From contig DMWU01000206.1 in NCBI GenBank assembly GCA_003483125.1, positions 508 to 12,584 of the forward strand: a DNA stretch of 12,077 nucleotides. Reading direction: 5' to 3'. Made by a program: the position numbers and the translations under genes. This document shows positions 5,952 through 12,077 of this stretch, in pieces (the stretch's first letter is position 1; each line of letters begins with the position of its first letter). The notes beneath the pieces are model-generated. The model was not told the DNA's origin. It did not search any database and was given only the letters and a program-made list of their open reading frames with translations. Source of the DNA: Erythrobacter sp. Lineage in GTDB: Bacteria; Pseudomonadota; Alphaproteobacteria; Sphingomonadales; Sphingomonadaceae.

Positions 5952-6917
5952 TCACCAGGTCGCCAATTGGCGCAATTCACGAACCCGTCTTTCATTCTCG
6001 TTTGCCAAGCACTGTACTTCGATCAGCTCGCGCTGATTTTCTTCGGTTGCCCTCTCCTTGGCCGTGAGGTTGCAACGCGCGTCACGCTGCTTGATCCAAA
6101 CGGATTGCCGAGAGGACAGTTTCTGGCGCATGCCTTCATCCAATTCAGCCCAGAGTTCGTTCAGCTTGTTCTTTGAAGTCGCCAGGCTGTACCTTGCTTC
6201 AGCCAAATCTGCACTCAACACTGCGCCGCGGGCCTCCATGACCTCCTTTTCATAAGCCCTTAACCGGGCCTGCTGAGTTTCGATCGGCGCGAGCGCGATC
6301 GGCGCGGACTGTACCAATCTGATCAGTACGCCAATTCGAGCCGCGTCCCTGCCCGCCAGGTCGGCTTCAACGACGCGCACCGGTTCCGAGCTGGAAATGG
6401 AATAGAAGATTGGCAGATAGGCGATTTGAGGCGCCGCAGGGAGCGTGAGATCATATTGTGAGGACAGGGCAGTCGCGAGCCGCTCAAGGCTTTCCATACC
6501 GGCCGGCGCGGGCTCAACGGCTCTCCTTGCCCAACACAGAACCGAACCATCGTTTGAAACACCTCGATCTGAGACCTCCTTGATGATTACAGCTACGCTA
6601 TCGCCGGCCAAGTTTTTGCTGCCTCCCAAGCTTGCCAGAGAAGCGATTGCATCATCGAACTGAGCCCTGACCTGCTCATCTGCAAGGGAGGAGCCGTAGC
6701 GCATAATTTCAATAAGGCGCGTAACCCCTTCAGGAGAGGTATCGCGAGCAAGCGAAGTCTTCATCACATAATCGCGCAGGGCATCCCGACCTACATCACC
6801 GCCGCATCCCCTTGCTGCGATGGGCTCGGCCGATTGCTCAGTGCATGAAGCAATGAAGGCCGAGGCTGCCAGAAGCAAAGTGACGCCTAGAAGTTTCCAA
6901 GAAGCCAATAGATTCAT
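5952..6917 (-). CDS. lipoprotein with C-terminal LprI-like (DUF1311) domain
   Basis: A 321-residue predicted lipoprotein. The signal peptide (MNLLASWKLL then a Leu/Ala core) ends in the lipobox IASC with Cys25 as the lipidation site. The last 48 residues match the lysozyme-inhibitor LprI-type domain: W274 in WIKQRDARC, Cys282 and Cys303 spaced 21 apart, and ECLxxxNxRRxxEL-like ending (QCLANENERRVRELRQL); the two cysteines usually form a disulfide. The central 200 residues are helical and unrecognised, with another Cys pair early in the mature protein. The ATG at 6917 is preferred because it starts directly at the signal peptide; a TTG 13 codons upstream (6956) is possible but gives a charged, Pro-rich extension inside a hairpin. 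It follows another lipoprotein gene on the same strand. LprI in mycobacteria inhibits lysozyme; activity here is not shown. Confidence 0.8.
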   Translation of the reverse strand: MNLLASWKLLGVTLLLAASAFIASCTEQSAEPIAARGCGGDVGRDALRDYVMKTSLARDTSPEGVTRLIEIMRYGSSLADEQVRAQFDDAIASLASLGGSKNLAGDSVAVIIKEVSDRGVSNDGSVLCWARRAVEPAPAGMESLERLATALSSQYDLTLPAAPQIAYLPIFYSISSSEPVRVVEADLAGRDAARIGVLIRLVQSAPIALAPIETQQARLRAYEKEVMEARGAVLSADLAEARYSLATSKNKLNELWAELDEGMRQKLSSRQSVWIKQRDARCNLTAKERATEENQRELIEVQCLANENERRVRELRQLATW

Positions 6918-6948
6918 CGATTCAGGCTCATAGGGATTTGGGCCGCGA

Positions 6949-6962
6949 GGCGGCAAGCCGCC
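6949..6962 (-). repeat. GC-rich palindrome just after the upstream lipoprotein stop
   Basis: GGCGGC-AA-GCCGCC begins directly after the TAA of the upstream lipoprotein gene (6963). In RNA it would fold as GGCGG-CTTG-CCGCC. No T-run follows, so it is not a textbook terminator. It lies 32 bases before the LprI-like gene start and may protect or partly terminate the transcript between the two genes. Confidence 0.45.
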
Positions 6963-7598
6963 TTAGTAATTAAAATTATAGTCTGGATCGACATCATTCC
7001 ATTTCACGTCAACTTTATCAATCTGCTCAAAAACGCTTGGTGCAACGCCACTGATTACGCCGGTATATTCGAATTTGACCAGATCCTTGCCCAAACTATC
7101 CTTGCCCTGCAGGATTCGAGAGTAGGAACTGGGTTCAACATAAACTTGTCGCAAGGGCAAGAATTGGTCTTCATCGCCAGCGTCACTGGTAAAGCCAATC
7201 TCAAAGAATATGCTTGAAGTCTTGTCGACCGCAGATTTGAGCACATCGAAATCTGCCGGCTGCAATTGCCCTTTTTCATCGCGAGCAAGGCCGCCGAGCG
7301 CTTTGTAATATAGATCACCGCCTCGATAATAGAGGACGATGTCGAATGAGATCTTGTCGGTACCCCCTTCATAGGCCTTCTCCGCATCACCCCGGCTCGG
7401 CGTTTCTGAAATGGGGACCCGGACGTACTCTTCACCGCCGACAAGTTTGTAGACCTCGAGGTCGCGAATCAAAACTGAGGGCAGATCATTTCGGTTCTCG
7501 TAGCGACCGTCATTGATCGATTCTCCGCCTGAACAAGCTGACAATGCGCAGACGACTGACAGGGCCGTGAAACGGCACTTCTTGAACTTCATCTTCAT
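6963..7598 (-). CDS. predicted lipoprotein, unknown function (211 residues)
   Basis: The start MKMKFKKCRF is followed by a short hydrophobic core and the lipobox LSAC with Cys22, so this should be a lipid-anchored envelope protein. The mature part is acidic, rich in Asp, Tyr and Val, and looks beta-structured (segments such as DKISFDIVLYYRGGDLYYKAL and VKFEYTGVIS). I do not recognise a domain. The ATG at 7598 has AAGGG nine bases upstream; the ATG two codons later (7592) has AGG at closer spacing and is equally possible. A longer frame to 7670 would place the signal peptide internally. The LprI-like lipoprotein gene follows 45 bases downstream on the same strand, so the two are probably co-transcribed and may act together in the envelope. 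Confidence 0.78.
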   Translation of the reverse strand: MKMKFKKCRFTALSVVCALSACSGGESINDGRYENRNDLPSVLIRDLEVYKLVGGEEYVRVPISETPSRGDAEKAYEGGTDKISFDIVLYYRGGDLYYKALGGLARDEKGQLQPADFDVLKSAVDKTSSIFFEIGFTSDAGDEDQFLPLRQVYVEPSSYSRILQGKDSLGKDLVKFEYTGVISGVAPSVFEQIDKVDVKWNDVDPDYNFNY

Positions 7599-7779
7599 CC
7601 TGTACTGCCCTTCTATAATCGCTCCACTTCCGGGCATGATGACTAAAATTGCGCGCCTTTCACCTAGCATTTAAACGCATTGGCCTAAGCCAAACCCGAT
7701 CCTTCCATGTCCGAACAGTGGGCAGCCAATATCAATCTATAATTCTGATTTTCAACGATTAATTGGATTTGAACTAGAG
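7599..7779. other. spacer between lipoprotein gene and upstream secreted-protein gene
   Basis: About 180 AT-rich bases that should contain the end of the upstream transcript and a promoter for the two lipoprotein genes. A small inverted repeat TTGGC-CTAA-GCCAA (7680-7693) is visible. On the minus strand a weak TTGAAA with an AT-rich region 17 bases later occurs near 7740-7760, too poor to call a promoter. Confidence 0.4.
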
Positions 7780-8391
7780 TTATTCGGGCGGTTGATCCGC
7801 GCCCGACTCAGCCTCTTCATCGTTTGCTTCGGGACCGATCGGCGGAGGGCCAGATTCCACCTCTCCCGGCAATGATTCATTACGTTCCCGCTCGAGCCGC
7901 TCCATATATTCGCGCTCGATTTGCTCCACACGAGCCTGTTCTGCTGCGGCATCGGCATCAATGGTTGAAAGTCGTTCTGCGCGTGCCGCCTCAATCAGCT
8001 GACTGAACCGCACATCGGAACCCTCAGCCCGATCGGCATAGGCTGCATTTATCATTTGCTGCGTACACCCGGTAGAGCCGCCCGCCCCTGCGGGATCGCA
8101 AGACAATGTGCCGAATGCCCCAACCATTTCATAGCTTTCCACACGCTGGGTCCAGGCAACATTCTCCGGGCTGTCGCTGGTGCGCAGGGTCTCGGGAATG
8201 CGATAGCGCTCATTCTCTGCCTTACGCGCGCAGACGGTAATTTCGCCACCTTCCGGTTCGGGGCAATCATCGTCGCCATAGACAATCACCATGTTGACCT
8301 TCTCGTTTTGCTCGTCTTGCGCAAGTGCAGGACAAGGCAAGCCAAGGGCAATTGCAGCGGATGATAGGGCAAGTGAAAGGCGAAGGTTCAT
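7780..8391 (-). CDS. secreted four-cysteine protein with charged helical tail, unknown function
   Basis: A 203-residue exported protein. Residues 1-24 are a signal peptide with an ALA cleavage site before Gln25. The mature part has a VNMVIVYGDDDCPEP-type start, then GEITVCARKAENERYRIP (49-66), a motif I have seen in uncharacterised sphingomonad proteins of similar size. Cys43, Cys54, Cys98 and Cys109 could form two disulfides. Residues about 128-172 are a long charged helix or coiled coil (Glu/Arg-rich), followed by an acidic, Pro-rich tail. No enzyme motif is visible. The start is supported by GAGAGG eight bases upstream of the ATG at 8391. The gene stands alone between coq7 upstream and the lipoproteins downstream, all on the minus strand. 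Confidence 0.82.
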   Translation of the reverse strand: MNLRLSLALSSAAIALGLPCPALAQDEQNEKVNMVIVYGDDDCPEPEGGEITVCARKAENERYRIPETLRTSDSPENVAWTQRVESYEMVGAFGTLSCDPAGAGGSTGCTQQMINAAYADRAEGSDVRFSQLIEAARAERLSTIDADAAAEQARVEQIEREYMERLERERNESLPGEVESGPPPIGPEANDEEAESGADQPPE

Positions 8392-8484
8392 GTCGTGTCC
8401 TCTCTGGGCGCAAACTGGTGATGGTGTTTAAACATCACATCGCTTGAATAGCATATTAAGCGCATTTTCGCGCAGTGATGCAGA

Positions 8485-9018
8485 TCAAATCCTCTCGGCA
8501 AGCTTGATCGCCGCGCGGCAACCCAGCCTGATAGCGCCAGATAACAAGGGGTAAGCCGGAGCGCGCTCTGCCCCGGCGGCCAGCGCCGCATCGCGATGCG
8601 CGCGTTCGTCCTCGCGGAATTCCTCGATCATATCCGCAAGTTCGGGATCATCTCCATCCTCGTTCAGCCGATCGAGTTGCTGCGAGTAGTGGCGATCGAT
8701 TTCTTCTTCGATTGCGGCCGTACAAGCCATTGCGGCCTCTGGCCCAATCAGTGCGGTCCCTGCTCCCAAGGCAAAGCCTGCGACCGACCAGAATGGCTGG
8801 AGCGCCGTTGGCCGAACACCGCGTTTGGCAATAAGAGCATCGAAGCGGGCGCGATGCCCCTCTTCCTGCTCTGCCATATGCGCGATCTCCTGCGCATGCG
8901 GGCCGCGATCGCCCATCACAGCCATCTGGCCCTGGTAGATACGGGTCGCACCGAATTCGCCGGCCTGATCGACACGGATCATCTGGTGGATTTCACTGGT
9001 CTTGATGTTCCCGCTCAT
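8485..9018 (-). CDS. coq7: demethoxyubiquinone hydroxylase Coq7 (di-iron)
   Basis: Hydroxylates demethoxyubiquinol at ring position 6 late in ubiquinone synthesis, at the cytoplasmic face of the inner membrane. The 177-residue protein shows the expected di-iron ligands: Glu21 in RVDQAGEFGA, Glu52-x-x-His55 (EEGH), Glu104 in AAIEEEIDRHY, and Glu138-x-x-His141 (DERAH). The conserved GALxGxxAAMACT-type segment is at about 86-100. Length fits bacterial Coq7. The start at 9018 is chosen because it begins directly at the conserved N-terminus and lies two bases after the dsbB stop; the frame stays open upstream only through the overlapping dsbB sequence. Co-transcription with dsbB puts a ubiquinone synthesis enzyme beside a ubiquinone user. 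Confidence 0.94.
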   Translation of the reverse strand: MSGNIKTSEIHQMIRVDQAGEFGATRIYQGQMAVMGDRGPHAQEIAHMAEQEEGHRARFDALIAKRGVRPTALQPFWSVAGFALGAGTALIGPEAAMACTAAIEEEIDRHYSQQLDRLNEDGDDPELADMIEEFREDERAHRDAALAAGAERAPAYPLLSGAIRLGCRAAIKLAERI

Positions 9019-9020
9019 AA

Positions 9021-9500
9021 TCAGCGCTTCTGGGCAAGCAATCTGAAGATGGCAAGAGCACTGAAGGTCGAAATAAGGAAATTCCAACCCGCCAGTGAAA
9101 TGCCAAACAGGTCCCACGGCGCCACATCGCAGCGGAAGAGCGGCGCACCCATAATTGCGTCCATGGCGTTCCCGGATGTGTCGATAGCAGTCGAACAGCT
9201 GGTGAGGCCTTCCCACCATCCATATTCGACCCCTGCATGGAATCCGCCAATCAAGCCGGAGGTAAGTATGGCGAGCGCGGCCAAGCCAACCATCAGGCGC
9301 TTTTGGGCCGAGACAAATGCGGCAATCGCAAATGCCAGCGCCGCAAAGTGCGGCCAGCGTTGCCACCAGCACATTTCGCAAGGAAACAACCCCAAGACAT
9401 ATTCCGAAACATAGGCGCCACCCAAAAGCGCCGCGGGAATACCCAGCGCCAGGTAGAGTGCAAGCCAGGGTGCCGAATTACCGCCTGTATGGTTCGTCAT
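9021..9500 (-). CDS. dsbB: disulfide bond formation protein B
   Basis: Inner-membrane oxidase that reoxidises the periplasmic thiol oxidase DsbA and passes the electrons to ubiquinone. The 159 residues show four hydrophobic segments (about 12-30, 49-65, 68-88, 130-155). The first cysteine pair is Cys41-x-x-Cys44 in FPCEMCWWQRWPH, with Arg48 at the position known to matter for quinone binding. The second periplasmic pair is Cys102 and Cys124, in the loop between helices 3 and 4, followed by the conserved PxxDLFGISLAGWN-type segment. Both redox pairs are intact. The ATG at 9500 lies 18 bases after the ctpA stop, with only a weak GAGA upstream, so it is probably translated from the ctpA transcript. 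Confidence 0.94.
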   Translation of the reverse strand: MTNHTGGNSAPWLALYLALGIPAALLGGAYVSEYVLGLFPCEMCWWQRWPHFAALAFAIAAFVSAQKRLMVGLAALAILTSGLIGGFHAGVEYGWWEGLTSCSTAIDTSGNAMDAIMGAPLFRCDVAPWDLFGISLAGWNFLISTFSALAIFRLLAQKR

Positions 9501-9518
9501 GATCGTCGGTGCTATCTC

Positions 9519-10856
9519 TTAGTCGCGCAAGGCGATTGCACTGGGCGTGGTGCGGCGCAAGGTGTCCATCGCATAATGCAGCTGGAAATCCTCGATACCC
9601 TTCGCTTCCAACTCCTCAGAAGTTAGCTGGAAGCGCGGATCGGCAATCTTGTCTGATTCCATGTCGGAATCCTCAAGACCGATCTCATTGATCAAGTGGC
9701 CACGCAGATCGGATTCGCGCAAAGTGTATTTGCTGCGCTTTGCGAGGTCAGGATCGCTCAATTGAGGCACACTGATATCGGGCTTGATCCCACCTTCCTG
9801 AACCGAATGGCCAGCCGGTGTGAAATAGCGTGCTGTCGTCAGCTTGAGCGCGGTGTCCCGGCTAAGCGGCAGCAGCGTCTGCACGCTCCCCTTGCCGAAA
9901 CTGCGCTCGCCCATGATCAGCGCACGCCGATGGTCCTGCAGCGCCCCAGCAACAATCTCGGATGCAGAAGCAGAGCCTGCATTGATCAGAACGACGATAG
10001 GAACTTCGCGTGCAATCGCGCCCCGGAACACCGTTTCTGAATCGTAGGACAGTGTTTCGCCCCGGGCCCGCCCGCGCTGTGAAACAATCCGGCCTTTATC
10101 CAGGAAAAGGTCCGACAATGCGATCGCCTCGTCCAGCGAACCGCCCGGATTGGAGCGGAGGTCGAGTATCAGCCCGTTCATCCGGCCGATCGCTTCTTTC
10201 TGCAGATCAGTCCAAGAGGCAAAGACGTCGGCACCCACATCAGCCGAGAACTCATTGACTGTGATTACACCGATATTTCCTGCTTCAAGCGCATGGGTCA
10301 CTGGCTCCAGCTCGATCACGCCGCGCGTCACATCCACTTCGAATGGCTCATCGCGACCAGGGCGGAATATGGTTAGCTCTATCGAGGTGCCTGCCTTGCC
10401 GCGCATACGCGCAACCGCCGCATCGAGATGGGTGCCATAAATCAGGTCGCCATCCAGATGGGTAATGTAATCGCCAGACTTCACGCCAGCCTTGTCTGCC
10501 GGGCTGCCGCGGAAAGGTGATATGACCTTGACCGCGCCATCCTCCATCACGACCGACAAGCCCAGGCCTGAGTAATTGCCATCGATCAAAGTTTCGACGC
10601 GCTGGAAATCGGAGCCATCAAGGTAGGCGGAATGGGGATCGAGTGAGCTGAGCATGCCGTCAATCGCCCCGCGAACCAGCTTTTGGTCATCGACTGACTC
10701 AACGTAATTTGCCTTGATCAGCTGGAAGACCGTAAACAGCTTGGCGAATTCGGGGCCGGCACGCCCATCAACCTGCGCCATGCTGGCAGTGGTGACAGGA
10801 ATCAGTGCAACTGCAGTTACTAGTGCAGCGCTCCTGAGCAGTGGGGCGATTTTCAT
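9519..10856 (-). CDS. ctpA: carboxy-terminal processing protease CtpA (S41, PDZ)
   Basis: Periplasmic serine protease that trims or degrades envelope proteins from the C-terminus, often controlling peptidoglycan hydrolases. The 445 residues comprise a signal peptide (1-27, ending SMA before Gln28), an N-terminal helical part with the family motif MLSSLDPHSAYL (about 68-79), a PDZ domain (about 90-170, with YSGLGLSV and GSPADKAGVKSGDYI), and the S41 core with DLRSNPGG (232-239). The catalytic pair is Ser297 in GSASASE and Lys322 in SFGKGSVQ, with the same 25-residue spacing as Ser430 and Lys455 of E. coli Tsp. The ATG at 10856 begins at the signal peptide and has GGGAG upstream; an earlier ATG at 10898 would add 14 residues before it. 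It lies downstream of envC, an arrangement common in Alphaproteobacteria. Confidence 0.94.
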   Translation of the reverse strand: MKIAPLLRSAALVTAVALIPVTTASMAQVDGRAGPEFAKLFTVFQLIKANYVESVDDQKLVRGAIDGMLSSLDPHSAYLDGSDFQRVETLIDGNYSGLGLSVVMEDGAVKVISPFRGSPADKAGVKSGDYITHLDGDLIYGTHLDAAVARMRGKAGTSIELTIFRPGRDEPFEVDVTRGVIELEPVTHALEAGNIGVITVNEFSADVGADVFASWTDLQKEAIGRMNGLILDLRSNPGGSLDEAIALSDLFLDKGRIVSQRGRARGETLSYDSETVFRGAIAREVPIVVLINAGSASASEIVAGALQDHRRALIMGERSFGKGSVQTLLPLSRDTALKLTTARYFTPAGHSVQEGGIKPDISVPQLSDPDLAKRSKYTLRESDLRGHLINEIGLEDSDMESDKIADPRFQLTSEELEAKGIEDFQLHYAMDTLRRTTPSAIALRD

Positions 10857-11033
10857 AAACTCTGGTGCTCCCTTTAATGCCGCTATTCTATCGGGCATTT
10901 CGCATTAACGCCAGATTAGGGGCATGACCGGGAATGTGGCGTCCCTTATCGGGCCAGATACGCCTTCAGCCGAAAAATCGACCGTTGAAGGCGGGAATCC
11001 GCGGTTTCAGCCAAGATTGGCCAGGACCGGCTT
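10857..11033. other. envC-ctpA spacer with hairpins
   Basis: A 177-base gap after the envC stop. It contains a perfect 8-base inverted repeat CGCCTTCA/TGAAGGCG (10961-10968 and 10986-10993) whose loop carries an inner CGA-AAAA-TCG stem, and a shorter GCCAA-GA-TTGGC (11010-11021) close to the envC stop. Neither is followed by a T-run on the minus strand. They may stabilise or attenuate the transcript between envC and ctpA, or a separate ctpA promoter may lie here. Confidence 0.45.
10961..10993 (-). repeat. 8-base inverted repeat between envC and ctpA
   Basis: CGCCTTCA and TGAAGGCG pair around 17 bases; the inner CGA/TCG pairing would extend the hairpin. It is placed 40-75 bases after the envC stop and about 105 bases before the ctpA start. 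A partial terminator or processing site is possible; no U-tract supports full intrinsic termination. Confidence 0.5.
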
Positions 11034-12077
11034 TTAAGAGGCTATATATTCCAGTGGGTTAACGGGCAATCCGTTACGGCGAAGCTCATATGTAATGGCG
11101 GTATCATCGCTCCCCGCTCTGCCCAGCGGACTGCCGGCAAGAAGCTGATCGCCCACTTCAACATCGCCTTGCTGAAGGCCGGTGACGAGGCTGGTCCACC
11201 CGCCGCCATGTTCGATAATCACGATTCGCCCAAACCCACGATAGGGCCCTGAGAATGCGACCCTGCCCCTAGCCGGCGCAACGATCTGCGCCCCGGGGCG
11301 AGGCGCCAATGTTAGTCCGCTTGCTCGGACGCCGCCAATTCCTGTCTCGCCAAAACCTGAAATGGTCCTGCCATTTACCGGGAGCTGGAATTGCCCCGGT
11401 ATATCGCCTGCCTGCGCCAGTTGCGGCGGATTAGAAGCACGATTCTCTCGAGATGCGCCTGGCTGGCCAGGCCGCACGATTGGCCCCTCGAGCAATGCGA
11501 GTTCTTGTCGCAGAGCTGCCGCACGATCGAGCTCTCCGACCAATGCATCAAGATCACGTGCATCTTCCGCGAACACCAGAGCGCGTTCGCGTTCGCGCGC
11601 CGCCACGACGCGCGCCTGCCGCAAGGCTATGTCTTGCCGTCCCTCCAATGCCGTGAGTTCCCGCCTGCGCACCGCCAATTGGCTTTCGCTATTGCGCAGC
11701 AACTCCAGCGCAAGCCTTGCATCCTCTTCCAACGCGCGGCGATGCGCCAACTCGCTTCGCAAATTCTCGGTCCGCGCCCTGATCTGTGGCAAGGTAGAAG
11801 CAAATACGGCGCGCAAATATACTGTTTCCTTCAACGGCCCAGGCTGGAGCGCAGAAAGCGATAACGGCCTGCGCGACATTGTTTGAAGCGCAGCGCTAAG
11901 GCGCACTAATGGCTGTTCTTTCTCCGCCAGCCGCGCATCCAGCCCGCGCCGCTCTTCCGCCACCAGCGCCAGTCTCGCCTCACCCGCGGTTATCCCCGCC
12001 TCTGCCTGTTGGATGCGGGCTGCAAGTGCAGCGGCCTCACGCCTCGTTCTATCAACCGCTTCGCCGGCCGTACCTGC
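11034..12077 (-). CDS. envC: EnvC-like murein hydrolase activator with degenerate LytM domain (5' end outside window)
   Basis: Periplasmic protein expected to activate amidases that split septal peptidoglycan at division. The frame is open from the window edge through 347 codons to the TAA at 11034; the signal peptide and the first part of the coiled coil are outside. Visible residues 1 to about 200 are Ala/Arg/Glu/Leu-rich, typical of a long coiled coil. A Pro/Gly/Asn-rich linker follows, then the LytM (M23) domain (about 236-347). The zinc ligands of active M23 enzymes are missing: the HxGxD motif reads ASGLT (visible 252-256) and the HLHFE motif reads AITYE (327-331). E. coli EnvC is degenerate at the same places, so the protein should be a non-catalytic activator. 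The ctpA, dsbB and coq7 genes follow on the same strand. Confidence 0.9.
   Translation of the reverse strand, partial: AGTAGEAVDRTRREAAALAARIQQAEAGITAGEARLALVAEERRGLDARLAEKEQPLVRLSAALQTMSRRPLSLSALQPGPLKETVYLRAVFASTLPQIRARTENLRSELAHRRALEEDARLALELLRNSESQLAVRRRELTALEGRQDIALRQARVVAARERERALVFAEDARDLDALVGELDRAAALRQELALLEGPIVRPGQPGASRENRASNPPQLAQAGDIPGQFQLPVNGRTISGFGETGIGGVRASGLTLAPRPGAQIVAPARGRVAFSGPYRGFGRIVIIEHGGGWTSLVTGLQQGDVEVGDQLLAGSPLGRAGSDDTAITYELRRNGLPVNPLEYIAS

Noticed and set aside
8485..9381. A long Coq7 reading with 121 extra N-terminal residues
   Set aside because: The extension is the out-of-frame reading of dsbB. Coq7 homologues begin near the ATG at 9018.
8596..9414. Long plus-strand open frame of 272 codons
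   Set aside because: It lies antisense to dsbB and coq7, both of which carry complete catalytic motifs. Its translation has no recognisable domain. GC-rich third positions on the opposite strand readily produce such frames.
11362..11886. Plus-strand frame of 174 codons rich in Ser/Arg/Ala
   Set aside because: Antisense to the coiled-coil part of EnvC; low-complexity composition is as expected for the reverse of an Ala/Arg/Leu-rich gene.

Overview
The window reads as a stretch of chromosome from an alphaproteobacterium, most likely a sphingomonad such as an Erythrobacter relative. This rests on the protein style (Coq7-type ubiquinone hydroxylase, an envC-ctpA-dsbB-coq7 block, a MarR-type exopolysaccharide regulator next to galE), moderate-to-high GC and GC-rich third codon positions. 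The taxon is an inference. I see no rRNA, tRNA, CRISPR array, phage gene or insertion sequence.

Left part (1-2293, minus strand). A small winged-helix MarR-type regulator overlaps galE (UDP-glucose 4-epimerase, cut off by the window edge) by four bases. About 90 bases upstream of the regulator lies a perfect 9+2+9 palindrome that overlaps the -10 box of a plausible promoter, a good candidate for its own operator. Two small minus-strand genes of unknown role follow: a 69-residue basic protein and a 74-residue secreted or membrane protein.

Centre (2494-5913, plus strand). This is an exopolysaccharide (EPS) module of four genes in two overlapping pairs: a NusG/RfaH-like elongation factor coupled to a VanZ-like membrane protein, and a polyprenyl-phosphate sugar-phosphate transferase coupled to a UDP-glucuronate 4-epimerase. 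The 197 bases between the pairs hold several inverted repeats and probably a second promoter. GalE would supply UDP-galactose, the other epimerase UDP-galacturonate, and the transferase would start the lipid-linked repeat unit. Other glycosyltransferases, flippase and polymerase are not in the window.

Right part (5952-8391, minus strand). Three exported proteins: a lipoprotein ending in an LprI-like (DUF1311) domain, a second lipoprotein with no recognised domain, and a four-cysteine secreted protein with a charged helical tail.

Far right (8485-12077, minus strand). A housekeeping envelope and quinone block, transcribed envC, ctpA, dsbB, coq7. EnvC (5' end outside the window) is a coiled-coil protein with a LytM domain lacking zinc ligands; CtpA is a periplasmic PDZ protease; DsbB passes electrons from disulfide formation to ubiquinone; Coq7 hydroxylates a ubiquinone precursor.

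Nothing here is clearly a new system. The points most worth a second look are the predicted MarR operator, the NusG-like/VanZ-like pair heading the EPS genes, the repeat-rich gap at 3399-3595, and the small unknown genes beside them.
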